Source: Rhizobium leguminosarum (GTDB taxonomy: Bacteria > Pseudomonadota > Alphaproteobacteria > Rhizobiales > Rhizobiaceae). Taken from it: DNA of 64,000 nt. Shown here one piece after another: positions 25,286 to 34,902 of this stretch. Position numbers and translations under genes: made by a program. The stretch covers positions 186,001 to 250,000 of the forward strand of contig NZ_CP016289.1 of assembly GCF_001679785.1 (NCBI RefSeq), in the 5' to 3' direction. Numbering within the stretch: position 1 is the stretch's first letter; each line of letters starts with the position of its first letter. A model generated the notes under the pieces. The model saw nothing but the letters and a program-made list of their open reading frames with translations, did not search any database and was not told where the DNA came from.

Positions 25286-27076
25286 ATGACTCGCAAGAAG
25301 CTCGATTTCCGCGCCGATGCCTATCGCCATGTGCTCGGCTTTGTTTTCCGTCATTGGACCCATCGGCCTCTATTGGTGGGCATTATTATTGTGCTTGTGG
25401 TCGTCAGCACGCTGGCCGAAGTCATGGTGCCGGTGTTTTCCGGCCGGATCGTCGATGCCATTGCCGGCAGCAACGCGGCTGATGGTGCTCTGCGCGCCTT
25501 CGTCATCGTCGTGGCTCTTGGCCTCACCAGCGTGGTGCTGCGCTGGTTCATCTTCAACGGCATCATCCGGCTGACGCTGCGTACCATGGCGGATGTGGTC
25601 AATAACGGTTTCCACAAGGTGCAGCGGTTCTCGACCGACTGGCACGCCAACAGCTTTGCCGGTTCGACGGTGCGCAAGATCACCCGCGGCATGTGGGCGC
25701 TCGACTCGCTTAACGACTTGCTGCTGGTCGCCCTGCTTCCGTCCATCGTCATGCTGGTGGGCGCCAGTATCGTGCTCGGCAGCTATTGGCCGATCATGGG
25801 CCTGCTCGTGGCTGCGGGGTCGCTGATCTATATCGGCGTGACGGTGGCACTATCCATGGGCTTCGTGTCGCCGGCGGCACGGCTTGCCAATGCGTGGGAC
25901 ACCAAGCTTGGTGGTGCGCTGGCGGATGCCATCAGCTGCAATTCGGTGGTCAAGGCCTTCGGTGCTGAAAACCGCGAAGAGGGACGCTTGCGCCACGTGC
26001 TGACCAAATGGGACAGCCGCACGCGACGGACATGGAGGCGCGGCACATTGAGCGGCACGATCCAGGGCTTCATGATGGTTTCCATGCAGGCAGGTATTCT
26101 GGGAACGGGCCTGGTCATGTGGCAGCAGGGGCTGGCGACGCCTGGCGACATCACCTTCGTGCTGGCCATGTTCTTCGTTCTGCAAGGCTATCTGCGCAAT
26201 GTCGGCCAGGACATCCGCAATCTGCAGCGTGCCGTCAACGACATGGAAGAACTGGTGCTGCTCGACAAGATGCCGCTCGGCATCGAGGACAAGCCGAACG
26301 CCAAGCCGATCAAGATTGGCGAGGGTGAGATCGTCTTCGATCGCGTCACCTTCCAATATGGCGCGCATCCCACCCCGCTTTATGAGGATTTCTCGGTCAC
26401 CATCAAGCCGGGTGAGCGCGTAGGCCTGGTGGGACATTCGGGCTCCGGCAAGACGACCTTCGTCAAGCTCATCCAGCGCCTCTATGACGTGAACGCGGGC
26501 GAAATCCGCATTGACGGCCAGAATATTGCAGAGGCCAAGCAATCAAGCCTGCGCGGCCAGATTGCCATCGTGCAGCAGGAGCCCATCCTGTTCCACCGCA
26601 CGTTGGCGGAAAACATCGCCTATTCAAGGCCGAACGCCTCGCGGCGCGAGATCGAGCAGGCGGCGAAACAGGCCAGTGCCCACGACTTCATCATGGAGCT
26701 TCCCAAGGGCTATGAGACGATGGTCGGGGAACGCGGCGTCAAACTGTCGGGCGGCGAGCGGCAGCGTGTCGCCATTGCCCGTGCCTTTCTGGCTGATGCG
26801 CCGGTGCTGATCCTGGACGAGGCGACGTCGAGTCTCGACAGTGAGAGCGAAGTGCAGATCCAGCAGGCCATGGAACGCCTGATGAATGGCCGCACGACGC
26901 TGGTGATCGCTCATCGGCTGTCCACGGTTAGAGCGCTGGACCGGCTGCTGGTCTTCGACAAGGGAAAGATTGCCGAAGAAGGCGACCATCCGGCGCTGAT
27001 CAGGCTCAATAACGGTATCTATCGCCGGCTGTTCGAACGGCAGGCGCTCGAACTGACCAAGGGTCTGGTGGCGTAA
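25286..27076 (+). CDS. ABC exporter (fused membrane and ATPase domains)
   Basis: Half-transporter of 596 residues: six membrane segments in about residues 20-310, then an ATPase with Walker A GHSGSGKTT, Q-loop VQQEPILFHRT, signature LSGGERQR, Walker B LILDEATSSLD and H-loop His in VIAHRLST. All catalytic residues are present, so it should work as a homodimer. The ATG at 25286 gives a normal N-terminus (MTRKKLDFRADAYRHVLGF). It is flanked by an intact and a decayed copy of the same methyltransferase 3' end. Substrate unknown; lipid, peptide and drug exporters share this layout. Confidence 0.9.
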   Translation: MTRKKLDFRADAYRHVLGFVFRHWTHRPLLVGIIIVLVVVSTLAEVMVPVFSGRIVDAIAGSNAADGALRAFVIVVALGLTSVVLRWFIFNGIIRLTLRTMADVVNNGFHKVQRFSTDWHANSFAGSTVRKITRGMWALDSLNDLLLVALLPSIVMLVGASIVLGSYWPIMGLLVAAGSLIYIGVTVALSMGFVSPAARLANAWDTKLGGALADAISCNSVVKAFGAENREEGRLRHVLTKWDSRTRRTWRRGTLSGTIQGFMMVSMQAGILGTGLVMWQQGLATPGDITFVLAMFFVLQGYLRNVGQDIRNLQRAVNDMEELVLLDKMPLGIEDKPNAKPIKIGEGEIVFDRVTFQYGAHPTPLYEDFSVTIKPGERVGLVGHSGSGKTTFVKLIQRLYDVNAGEIRIDGQNIAEAKQSSLRGQIAIVQQEPILFHRTLAENIAYSRPNASRREIEQAAKQASAHDFIMELPKGYETMVGERGVKLSGGERQRVAIARAFLADAPVLILDEATSSLDSESEVQIQQAMERLMNGRTTLVIAHRLSTVRALDRLLVFDKGKIAEEGDHPALIRLNNGIYRRLFERQALELTKGLVA

Positions 27077-27084
27077 CCGAAACA

Positions 27085-27124
27085 CTACAACGCCGCGGGT
27101 CTTATCAGACGCGCGGCGTTGTAG
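27085..27124. terminator. Bidirectional hairpin terminator
   Basis: CTACAACGCCGCG and CGCGGCGTTGTAG form a perfect 13-bp stem with a 14-base loop. It lies between the convergent ABC exporter and methyltransferase genes, as expected of a terminator serving both. Confidence 0.75.
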
Positions 27125-27142
27125 TACTTTCAATTGCTGATG

Positions 27143-27622
27143 CTACGTCCTGCGATACAGGAAATACCGGCCTTCCTTGATGCCATCTGGGAGCGGCAGC
27201 GCCATCAGCTCGGGATGCTCCAGCGGCAGCCCGCTGACGGCGATGCCGTTAGGGGCCAGCACGCCGGCAATCAGCCGCGGCAGCCAGGTCAGCGTTACCG
27301 CGTCGATCTCGTCATGGCCGGTGCCGATATCGGCATGGGCAAGGGCTGCGCCGATGCCGACGAAGGCCTGGCCGGATTCGCGGATATTGCCGGTCACCAT
27401 GTCTTCTGCCTCTGGTGTCGAGGCCGAATAGGAACGGATTTCCCAGTCGAAAGCGACGATGCGCCGGCCGGGAAAGTTCTCGCGCAGGTGATCATAGGTG
27501 CGGCCGTTGCCGAGGCCGAACTCCAGCACCGGGCCTGGCGTTTCCCCCACCAAATCGATGATCGAGTTCAAAATGTCGCGTTGAGCCGTCAACCGGCGAA
27601 TGAAGCTGTCGAGGCGGCTCAT
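27143..27622 (-). CDS. Class I SAM-dependent methyltransferase
   Basis: Small methyltransferase of 159 residues with SAM motif PGPVLEFGLGNGRTYDHL and IVAFDWEIRSYSAS after beta-2. The substrate is unknown. Part of its 3' end is duplicated and decayed at 24811-24930. It ends against the ABC exporter gene with a shared terminator. It begins about 225 bases from the divergent DUF3095 gene. Confidence 0.83.
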   Translation of the reverse strand: MSRLDSFIRRLTAQRDILNSIIDLVGETPGPVLEFGLGNGRTYDHLRENFPGRRIVAFDWEIRSYSASTPEAEDMVTGNIRESGQAFVGIGAALAHADIGTGHDEIDAVTLTWLPRLIAGVLAPNGIAVSGLPLEHPELMALPLPDGIKEGRYFLYRRT

Positions 27623-27722
27623 CTAATCTATATCCGTCATGAAATCGTCAGCGGTCCTGGAGGAATTCCAGCAAAAGTGCGAGAGCTGTTTTGCGTCCGG
27701 AATTGCGTAAAAACAAAAAGAT

Positions 27723-27761
27723 AGAGCATTTCCGTGCGTCCGAAAAAGCACGAAATGCTCT
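27723..27761. repeat. Intergenic palindrome
   Basis: AGAGCATTT and AAATGCTCT, extended inward by CGTGC and GCACG, give a 14-bp stem with one bulged base and a 10-base loop. It lies in the divergent gap between the methyltransferase and DUF3095 genes, so it is more likely a dispersed rhizobial palindromic repeat or an operator than a terminator. Confidence 0.55.
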
Positions 27762-27846
27762 AACACATGAAACCTTGCCAAGTCGATTGCCGTAAATGGG
27801 AATTGGCGTTGCAGTGGCAACATGGGTCTGTGCTAAGCTGGACGAT

Positions 27847-29022
27847 ATGAAAACCGTGACCGACGAAGATTTCTTTGCCGCCGTGCCGCTCTTCAGCGAA
27901 TTCGAGGGCGTGACCGACGCCGCCAATTACCGGCCGCTGCCGGACGGATGGGTGCTGGCGCTGGCCGACATCGTCGGCTCGACGCCGGCAATCGCTGCCG
28001 GCCGTTACAAGGACGTCAACATGGCGGGCGCCAGCGTCATATCGGCGGTCTTGAATTCCGTCGGCAAGGGCGACTACCCCTTCGTCTTCGGCGGCGACGG
28101 CGCGCTGATTGCGCTTCCGGGTTCGCTGGAAAAGCAGGCGCGCGACGCCCTTGCCGCCGTGCAGGTCTGGGTCGAGGAGGATTTGGGCCTGACGCTGCGC
28201 ATCGCCATCGTGCCGGTCGCCGACACCCGCGCCGAGGGCCTCGACGTCCGCGTCGCGCGTTACTCCGCAAGCCCTTATGTCACCTATGCGATGTTCTGGG
28301 GCGGCGGCACCAGCTGGGCTGAAAAACAGATGAAGCTCGGCCGGTACGGCGTTGCCCGCGCGGCCCCGGGAACGCGCCCCGATCTCACCGGCCTTTCCTG
28401 CCGCTGGAGCCCGATCGACGCCAGGCACGGCGAGATCGTCTCGATCATCGCGGTTCCCGGCGAGGGCCGGCCGGGGCAGGAATTCCGGGACCTCGTCAAC
28501 GGCATCGTCGCCATCACCACCGAGCAGAACCGGGATAGCCACCCGGTACCGGCGGATGGTCCAAACCTTGCCTTCTCCCTGCACGGCATCAACCGCGAAG
28601 CCAAGGCCACCGCGCCGGCTGGCCGGCGGTTGCGGCAGAAGCTCATCATCTTCCTGCAGCTTGCCATCACCGTCGTGTGCTACAAGCTCGGCATTCCACT
28701 CGGTCGCTTCGACGCCCGCCGCTACAAGCGCGACGTCGCCGGCAATTCCGATTTTCGCAAGTTCGATGACGGGCTGAAGATGACGATCGACGTCGACGCC
28801 GAACACCTGAAACGGATCGAAACGCTACTGGAAGCGGCGCGGGCCAAGGGCATTGCCCGCTACGGCCTGCATCGGCAGGCCTCGGCGCTGATGACCTGCT
28901 TCGTGCCGACGCCGATCTCGCGCGACCACATGCATTTCATCGACGGTGCGGCCGGCGGTTATGCGGTGGCCGCGAGCCGGATGACCGGCAAATCGCTTTC
29001 TACAGCGCCGAGCATGATTTAA
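27847..29022 (+). CDS. DUF3095 protein, cyclase-like
   Basis: Protein of 391 residues of the DUF3095 family. The N-terminal part has features of a class III cyclase fold: a first metal-type Asp in LALADIVGSTPAIAAGRY and FVFGGDGALIALPG in the place of the FxGDG strand. The remainder is typical of the family and uncharacterised. I placed the start at ATG 27847 (MKTVTDEDFFAAVPLF); a start 17 codons upstream is possible but adds a sequence without family character. Whether it makes a nucleotide is unknown. It is one of three cyclase-like genes within 13 kb. Confidence 0.8.
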   Translation: MKTVTDEDFFAAVPLFSEFEGVTDAANYRPLPDGWVLALADIVGSTPAIAAGRYKDVNMAGASVISAVLNSVGKGDYPFVFGGDGALIALPGSLEKQARDALAAVQVWVEEDLGLTLRIAIVPVADTRAEGLDVRVARYSASPYVTYAMFWGGGTSWAEKQMKLGRYGVARAAPGTRPDLTGLSCRWSPIDARHGEIVSIIAVPGEGRPGQEFRDLVNGIVAITTEQNRDSHPVPADGPNLAFSLHGINREAKATAPAGRRLRQKLIIFLQLAITVVCYKLGIPLGRFDARRYKRDVAGNSDFRKFDDGLKMTIDVDAEHLKRIETLLEAARAKGIARYGLHRQASALMTCFVPTPISRDHMHFIDGAAGGYAVAASRMTGKSLSTAPSMI

Positions 29023-29076
29023 CACTATGACCGCGCAAGCTTTCGCACGTCGCGATCAATTGCACTGCGCAAGAAC

Positions 29077-29349
29077 CTATTTTTCGTAATGAAATCGGCA
29101 CTGGATGATTTTCAGCTGCTGGTTGGAACCCTTGCCAGTGACGCAGTAGACGAGCCGATGCTCCCCGAGGATGCGCCTTGACCAAAATCCGGATAGATCG
29201 CCCTTCAGTGGCTCTGGCTTGCCAAGACCTTTAAAGGGTGACCTTTTTGTATCCTTCAGCAGTTCGTTGATTTTCTCGACCATCTTCTGGTCGTTTTTCT
29301 GCCAGTATTCGTACTCTTCCCAGGAATTAGGAGTCCATAGCAATTTCAT
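29077..29349 (-). CDS. yoeB: YoeB-type mRNA interferase toxin
   Basis: RelE-superfamily toxin of 90 residues. It shows the YoeB pattern WTPNSWEEYEYWQKND, KGLGKPEPLKGDLSGFWSRR, I-EHRLVY and a C-terminal CRFHYEK holding the His-Tyr catalytic pair. It would cleave mRNA in the ribosome. Only one base separates it from the upstream antitoxin stop, so the pair is coupled. Confidence 0.92.
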   Translation of the reverse strand: MKLLWTPNSWEEYEYWQKNDQKMVEKINELLKDTKRSPFKGLGKPEPLKGDLSGFWSRRILGEHRLVYCVTGKGSNQQLKIIQCRFHYEK

Positions 29350-29350
29350 A

Positions 29351-29602
29351 TCAGAGAGTGGGATCGCTCTCTACCACCTGCCCCTTTCGAAGCTGTCCTA
29401 TACTTTCGCGTAGCCGGGCAGAATTAGCAGGCGTCGAGAGCAGGTGTAGCGTCTCTTGCATACTCTCGTACTCGCCTTCGGCAACCAGCACCATTGCTTC
29501 CGAGCCTTGACGGGTCACAAGCAGAGGAGCCCGAGAAGAGAGGACTTGATCAAAATAGGTTGCAATGTTTTGCCGGAACTCCGTCAAGCGAACATGGGCC
29601 AT
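29351..29602 (-). CDS. yefM: Phd/YefM-family antitoxin
   Basis: Antitoxin of 83 residues starting MAHVRLTEFRQNIATYFDQV, with the Phd/YefM DNA-binding fold and a C-terminal toxin-binding segment (LLSTPANSARLRESIGQL). GGAGAGG upstream of 29602 decides the start. It precedes yoeB in the usual order and should repress the pair through the upstream TGTAC palindrome. Confidence 0.9.
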   Translation of the reverse strand: MAHVRLTEFRQNIATYFDQVLSSRAPLLVTRQGSEAMVLVAEGEYESMQETLHLLSTPANSARLRESIGQLRKGQVVESDPTL

Positions 29603-29627
29603 TCGACATCCTCTCCTAGTTACCAAG

Positions 29628-29645
29628 TGTACGGATATATGTACA
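29628..29645. promoter_or_regulatory. YefM-type operator
   Basis: TGTAC and GTACA, eight bases apart, lie just upstream of the antitoxin start. TGTACA-type palindromes are the core of the known yefM-yoeB operator, so this is the likely autoregulatory site. Confidence 0.6.
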
Positions 29646-29737
29646 GATTGCTGGAATGTCAAGGACGGGCCATCAGCCCGCCCGCCATCTCGGTGAGGGT
29701 CGCTGCCGAATAGCAGACTTATGCAGTGACGTTTCCG

Positions 29738-31075
29738 TCACGCCTTTATGACGTGATCGGCCGAGAGGCCGAGCCGGTTGAAGACGTTGCGGGTGTCGAT
29801 AATGAGCGAGGCGCTTTTTGCGAGCGCCGCATAATCGACCCGATCGTGGTCGGTCGCGACCAGCACCGCATCGTAGCCGGCAATGGTATCTGGCGTCAGC
29901 GTCACCGACTTGCGGCCTTTCAGCGCCTGGTATTCGCGCGTCGGCGGAATCTCGGCGACGAAGGGATCATGGTAATCTGCGTGTCCGCCACGCTCCTCGA
30001 TGATCTCGATCAGCCGCAGCGACGGGCTCTCGCGGATATCGGCGACGTTCTTCTTGTAGGCGAGCCCGAGCACCAGCACCCTGCTGCGGCTCAATGCCTT
30101 GCCGGCGCGAATGTCGAGGGCTTCGGCGAGCTTGCCGACGACATAACGCGGCATTGCCGAATTGATCTCGCCGGCGAGCTCGATGAAGCGGGTCGGCAGC
30201 TCGTACTCGCGCGATTTCCAGGTGAGGTAGAAGGGATCGATCGGGATGCAATGGCCGCCGAGGCCGGGGCCGGGATAGAAGGGCATGTAGCCGAAGGGCT
30301 TGGTCTTGGCCGCGTCGATCACTTCCCAGACGTCGATGCCCATGGCCGCATAGACGGTCTTCAGCTCGTTGACGAGGGCGATGTTGACCGAGCGGAAGAT
30401 GTTTTCGGTGAGCTTCACCGCCTCGGCCGTCGCATTCGAAGAAACAGGAACGACGGATGATACCGCCGCACCGTAGAAGGTCTTCATCAACGCCAGCGCC
30501 TCGGGCCCGTCGCCGGCGACGACCTTCGGGATGGTGGCGGTATGATAATGCTGGTTGCCGGGATCCTCGCGCTCCGGCGAAAAGCCGACGAAGAAGTCCG
30601 AGCCGGACTTCAGCCCGGTGCCTTCGAGAATGACCTTCACCACGTCATCGGTCGTGCCGGGATAAGTGGTCGATTCCAGCACGACGAGCTGACCGGGGCG
30701 CAAATGCGCGGCGATCGAGCGCGACGTCGCCTCGACGAAGGAAAGATCGGGATCGCGATGCTTGGTGAGCGGCGTCGGCACGCAGATGATGACGACGTCG
30801 CACTCGGCAAGGCCGGCGAAATCGGTCGTCGCCTTGAAGCGGCCCGCATCGATCTCGGCCGAAAGCGCCTCGTCGCTCACCGCGTCGATATAGGAGCGGC
30901 GGGCATCGAGCGCCACCATCTTGCCCGGATCGATGTCGAAGCCGGTGACCGCAAAGCCGCTGCGCGCCACCGCCATCGCCAGCGGCAGGCCGACATAGCC
31001 GAGGCCGATGATGCCGGCACGGGCCGCGCGGGTTTCGATCTTCTGCAAAAGCGTATCGAAGGGGGAGATGGTCAA
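29738..31075 (-). CDS. Nucleotide-sugar dehydrogenase (UDP-N-acetylglucosamine 6-dehydrogenase type)
   Basis: UDP-sugar dehydrogenase of about 445 residues. NAD motif IIGLGYVGLPLAMAVARSG, and the catalytic Cys in GPGLGGHCIPIDPFYLTWKS, a form typical of WbpA/TviB-like enzymes that make UDP-N-acetylglucosaminuronate. C-terminal region NVADIRESPSLRLIE is also typical. The start is uncertain: TTG at 31075 gives MTISPFDTLLQKIE, and no ATG or good ribosome site lies in frame near it. The product would feed exopolysaccharide or O-antigen synthesis. Confidence 0.87.
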   Translation of the reverse strand: MTISPFDTLLQKIETRAARAGIIGLGYVGLPLAMAVARSGFAVTGFDIDPGKMVALDARRSYIDAVSDEALSAEIDAGRFKATTDFAGLAECDVVIICVPTPLTKHRDPDLSFVEATSRSIAAHLRPGQLVVLESTTYPGTTDDVVKVILEGTGLKSGSDFFVGFSPEREDPGNQHYHTATIPKVVAGDGPEALALMKTFYGAAVSSVVPVSSNATAEAVKLTENIFRSVNIALVNELKTVYAAMGIDVWEVIDAAKTKPFGYMPFYPGPGLGGHCIPIDPFYLTWKSREYELPTRFIELAGEINSAMPRYVVGKLAEALDIRAGKALSRSRVLVLGLAYKKNVADIRESPSLRLIEIIEERGGHADYHDPFVAEIPPTREYQALKGRKSVTLTPDTIAGYDAVLVATDHDRVDYAALAKSASLIIDTRNVFNRLGLSADHVIKA

Positions 31076-31514
31076 GGCGGGATCTTTCAAACAGGGAAGA
31101 GAAGGCTGATCTAATGCATGCTCCAGGCAAATTAAACCCGGGCTCCGTCTCTCCGCTGACGAGAGGAGCAGAAAACAGGGCCGCGACCCCTTGCGATGCT
31201 TATCCGGGTGTGGCCGAAATGACTCGGCGACGGCCTTCGCTGCAACTTCAGCGCACAAAAAAATGCTAATCCCATTGTTTCGCATTTGCAGCATCCCTAT
31301 TTTGACTTTTGATAATGAACCACTGGAAAGGACTACCCGTCCGATCCCCCGATATGGGGAACTGAGGGGCGCCGCTGCCGGGCTTTCGGCAGATCGTTGA
31401 CACAATAATACCGCTCGTACATCCTGATTTCCTTGTGACCTGCGCATGTAAATGTGCCGGCCGAGGGACTTTTGGCTCTTGGGGATGGCGTGCCTTATGA
31501 GGATCATACCGAGA
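31076..31514. other. Noncoding divergent promoter region
   Basis: About 440 bases between the nucleotide-sugar dehydrogenase and the cyclase-like gene. No gene or conserved repeat was recognised. It must hold both promoters. Confidence 0.4.
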
Positions 31515-32858
31515 ATGAGCACGATCGAATCCAGCGTGTCCTCCATCCTGTTGGACCGGGTCGCTGAATGGCTGACGAACTCTTCGTTGGCCGGAGACGA
31601 GCTTGAAAACATCGTCCGCGGTTTCTGCGAAAGGCTAACGGCTGCAGGCCTGCCGCTTGCGCGCGTGCATCTTTCTTTCTCGATGCTGCATCCGCTCTAC
31701 GATGCCCTCAGCTTCACATGGCGGCGCGCCAGCGGCGTCACCATCGAGGGCTTCCGCATGCCCGCCGGGCAAAAGCCGGACCGCTTCCTGCAGAGCCCCT
31801 ATTATTACCTGCTCGACAACAATCTGCAGCACATCCGTCGCCGGCTGATGCAGGATGGGCCGAACGAATTTCCGATTTTCGAGGATCTGCGCAAGGACAG
31901 CATCACCGATTACCTGGCCTTCGTGCAGCCCTTCGGCGACGGCTCGGTGCAGGGCATGATGGGTTCCTGGTCGACGGACCACAACACCGGCTTTTCCGAC
32001 GACATGATCGATGCGCTGCTCAGGATGCAGAACCATCTGGCGGTCGCCGCCAAGATGGCGGTACTCGGCAAGCTCGCCAACAACATGCTGACCACCTATC
32101 TCGGCGGCGACGCCGGCAAGCGGGTGCTGAACGGCCAAATCCGCCGCGGCGACGGTGAGACGATCCGCGCGGCGCTGGTCATGGGCGACATGCGCGAATC
32201 CACCATGTATGCCGAAAAGGAAGGCCGGCAGGCCTATATCGACACGCTGAACCAGTTCTTCGACGCGATCGCCGCCCCCTTCAACCGCAACGGCGGCGAG
32301 ATCCTGAGTTTCCTCGGCGACGGCTTCCTCGCAGTCTATCCTTGCGGACGCCACAAGGATCCATCGAAAATTGCCTGCGAGGCGGCGCTTTCGGCCGTGC
32401 ACCAAGCGCAGGCGCGGGTCGCCGAGCTCAACAGGGACCGCGAGCAGAAGGGCCTGACCAGGGTCGGCTACGGCATCGGCCTGCACGTCGGCAACGTCAT
32501 GTTCGGCAATGTCGGTCTCAAGGACCGCCTGACCTTCTCCGCCTTCGGCTCGGCGGTCAACGAGGTCCAACGTCTGCAGATCCTGACCAAGAAATACGGC
32601 CGCGAGGTCGTCGCCAGCCAGGCCTTCGCCGGCTATTGCGGCGGCGAATGGACGACGCTCGGCGAGGAGAAGCTGCGCGGCATCCGCCAGAAGGTGACCG
32701 TGCTGCAGCCGCGCGCGCCGGCGCCGGCGATCAATGTCGACGAGAGCTTCCGCGAGGCCGTGCAGAACGGACTTTCAGAAGCCGAGCAGGTCATTCTCCT
32801 GCATCGCGATGCAAAGAAACATGTCGAGCGCACCAGCATGGAGAAGTTCATCCAGTAA
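31515..32858 (+). CDS. Class III nucleotide cyclase-like protein with non-canonical substrate residues
   Basis: Protein of 447 residues: an N-terminal region of about 200 residues without clear motifs, then a class III cyclase domain (about 210-400). The first metal Asp is in LVMGDMREST and the second in FLGDGFLAVYP; the transition-state Asn and Arg are present in SAVNEVQRLQ. The two base-selecting positions differ: Lys before FxGDG is Ser (EILSFLGDG), and the Asp of GDTVN is Ser (FGSAVN). It is soluble. The ATG at 31515 was chosen; another in frame is at 31497. Nucleotide product unknown. Confidence 0.83.
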   Translation: MSTIESSVSSILLDRVAEWLTNSSLAGDELENIVRGFCERLTAAGLPLARVHLSFSMLHPLYDALSFTWRRASGVTIEGFRMPAGQKPDRFLQSPYYYLLDNNLQHIRRRLMQDGPNEFPIFEDLRKDSITDYLAFVQPFGDGSVQGMMGSWSTDHNTGFSDDMIDALLRMQNHLAVAAKMAVLGKLANNMLTTYLGGDAGKRVLNGQIRRGDGETIRAALVMGDMRESTMYAEKEGRQAYIDTLNQFFDAIAAPFNRNGGEILSFLGDGFLAVYPCGRHKDPSKIACEAALSAVHQAQARVAELNRDREQKGLTRVGYGIGLHVGNVMFGNVGLKDRLTFSAFGSAVNEVQRLQILTKKYGREVVASQAFAGYCGGEWTTLGEEKLRGIRQKVTVLQPRAPAPAINVDESFREAVQNGLSEAEQVILLHRDAKKHVERTSMEKFIQ

Positions 32859-33012
32859 GCGCGTGCAACCCCTGTCATAATCTGCGCGTCTCGCCCGGGG
32901 AACTTCGGCGGGACATGCTGGTTTATCTATGATTGTCATCAGCTAGACACCCCGTTTGCGGTACGATAGTGTGCCTTAACGGGAACATAGAAGACTGGGG
33001 AATTTCATTGGT

Positions 33013-34902
33013 ATGGCGTCTGCAGCGGATCTGTTGCGTATTGAAAATCTCGACGTCTCCTTCTCGGTTTTCGGTGACCGGCTACGCGTCGTAAAACAAG
33101 CCAATCTTCGCATTCTTCCGGGCAAGGTCACCGCTCTCGTCGGTGAATCCGGCTCCGGAAAATCGGTGATCAGCCAGTCGATCATGGGCATCCTGCCCAA
33201 TCCTGCCAAGGCCTCCGGCAGCATCCTTTTCACCGATCCGCTCGACGGCAGCACAACCGATATCCTCTCCTTTCCGCGCGACAGCGAGGAAATGCGCGAC
33301 CTGCGCGGCCGGCGCATGGCGACGATCTTCCAGGAGCCGATGACCTCGCTCTCGCCGCTGCACACGATCGGCAATCAGATCAGCGAAGTGCTGCTGATCC
33401 ATACCGACGCCGACAAGCAGGAAGCCCGTGAAAAGACCGAGGAGATGCTCGGCCTGGTCGGCTTCTCCAATCCACATCGCACCTACGACATGTATCCGTT
33501 CGAACTGTCCGGCGGCATGCGGCAGCGCGCGATGATCGCCATGGCGCTGATCTGCAAGCCGGCGCTGTTGATCGCCGATGAGCCGACGACGGCGCTCGAC
33601 GTGACGATCCAGGCGCAGATCCTGGAACTGCTTCGCGAGTTGCAGGCGAAGCTCGGCATGGCGATGCTGCTTATCACCCACGATCTCGGCATCGTCGCCA
33701 ACATGGCCGACGAGGTGGTCGTCATCTATCACGGCGAGATCATGGAGGCCGGGCCGGTCGAGGATATCTTCCGCAATCCGCAGCATCCCTATCTCAAGGG
33801 CCTGATGGCCGCCGTTCCGCATTTCGACATGAAACCCGGCGAGCGGCTGAAAGCGTTGCGCGAGGTAACGGTCAATCTCGAGTCCCTGGTCGGCAAGAAG
33901 AAGCCGCTCCAGGCAGAGGCGCCGGGCGTCCTGCTTTCCGTCGCCAATCTCTCGAAGACCTACAAGACGCGCAAGCGCAGTTTCTTCGGCAAGCACGAAG
34001 CCACCGTCCTGCGCGCCGTCGACGACGTCAGCTTCGACATCCGCCGCGGCGAATGTCTCGGCCTGGTGGGCGAGTCCGGCTGCGGCAAGACGACGCTCAG
34101 CAAGATCCTGATGCGCGCCATCACGCCGGACAGCGGCGCGGTGGTGTTCAATGACGGCAAGGAGGTCGTCGACGTCCTCTCCGTCAAAGGCTCAGAACTG
34201 CAGGACATGCGGACCAAGATCCAGATGGTGTTCCAGGACCCGGTCTCCTCGCTCTCGCCACGCATGACGGTGCGCAACATCCTGAGTGAACCACTCGAGA
34301 TCCATGACCGCGGCGACAGTGACGAGCGCAAGCGCAAGGTCGAAGGGCTGATGGCGGCAATCGGTCTCGACAAGCGTTATCTCAGCCGTTACCCGCACAG
34401 TTTTTCGGGCGGCCAGCGCCAGCGCATCGGTATCGCGCGGGCTCTCGCGCTCGGCCCGAAGCTCGTCATCCTCGACGAGCCGGTCTCGGCGCTTGACGTC
34501 TCCGTGCAGGCGCAGATCCTCAACCTGTTGAAGGACCTGCAGAAGGAACTGGGGCTTACCTATCTCTTCATTTCGCACAATCTCGCCGTCGTCGATTACA
34601 TGGCCGACCGCATCGCAGTGATGTGCAAGGGCCGGATCGTCGAGATTGCGCCGCGCGAGATCATCCTGCGCGATCCGGTGCACCCCTATACGAAATCGCT
34701 GCTCGCCGCCGTCCCCTTCCCCGATCTCGACCGGCCGCTCGATTTCAAGGCGCTCAGGGAAAACGGCGCCGCCGACAAGCAGAACTGGGGCGCGACCTTC
34801 ACCGCCGAGCATGACGACGCTTCCGAACTTGCCTATGCCGACCTCGGCGACGGCCATCTGGTGCGCGCCCGCAAAGGCGCCGATGCCAGGGAGTTGCGCT
34901 GA
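33013..34902 (+). CDS. Oligopeptide-type ABC importer, double ATPase
   Basis: Two fused ATP-binding cassettes, 629 residues. First: Walker A GESGSGKS, signature LSGGMRQR, Walker [13 protein letters not shown]. Second: Walker [10 protein letters not shown], signature [10 protein letters not shown], Walker [13 protein letters not shown]. Each ends with the oligopeptide-type extension ([26 protein letters not shown]). This is the DppD-DppF fusion form. The stop overlaps the binding-protein start (TGATG), and the whole importer (33013-38983) runs without gaps. It precedes three glycosyltransferase genes on the same strand. Confidence 0.92.
   Translation: MASAADLLRIENLDVSFSVFGDRLRVVKQANLRILPGKVTALVGESGSGKSVISQSIMGILPNPAKASGSILFTDPLDGSTTDILSFPRDSEEMRDLRGRRMATIFQEPMTSLSPLHTIGNQISEVLLIHTDADKQEAREKTEEMLGLVGFSNPHRTYDMYPFELSGGMRQRAMIAMALICKPALLIADEPTTALDVTIQAQILELLRELQAKLGMAMLLITHDLGIVANMADEVVVIYHGEIMEAGPVEDIFRNPQHPYLKGLMAAVPHFDMKPGERLKALREVTVNLESLVGKKKPLQAEAPGVLLSVANLSKTYKTRKRSFFGKHEATVLRAVDDVSFDIRRGECLGLVGESGCGKTTLSKILMRAITPDSGAVVFNDGKEVVDVLSVKGSELQDMRTKIQMVFQDPVSSLSPRMTVRNILSEPLEIHDRGDSDERKRKVEGLMAAIGLDKRYLSRYPHSFSGGQRQRIGIARALALGPKLVILDEPVSALDVSVQAQILNLLKDLQKELGLTYLFISHNLAVVDYMADRIAVMCKGRIVEIAPREIILRDPVHPYTKSLLAAVPFPDLDRPLDFKALRENGAADKQNWGATFTAEHDDASELAYADLGDGHLVRARKGADARELR

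Noticed and set aside
31076..31612. Upstream extension of the nucleotide-sugar dehydrogenase frame
   Set aside because: The added sequence has no dehydrogenase character and would overlap the divergent cyclase-like gene.
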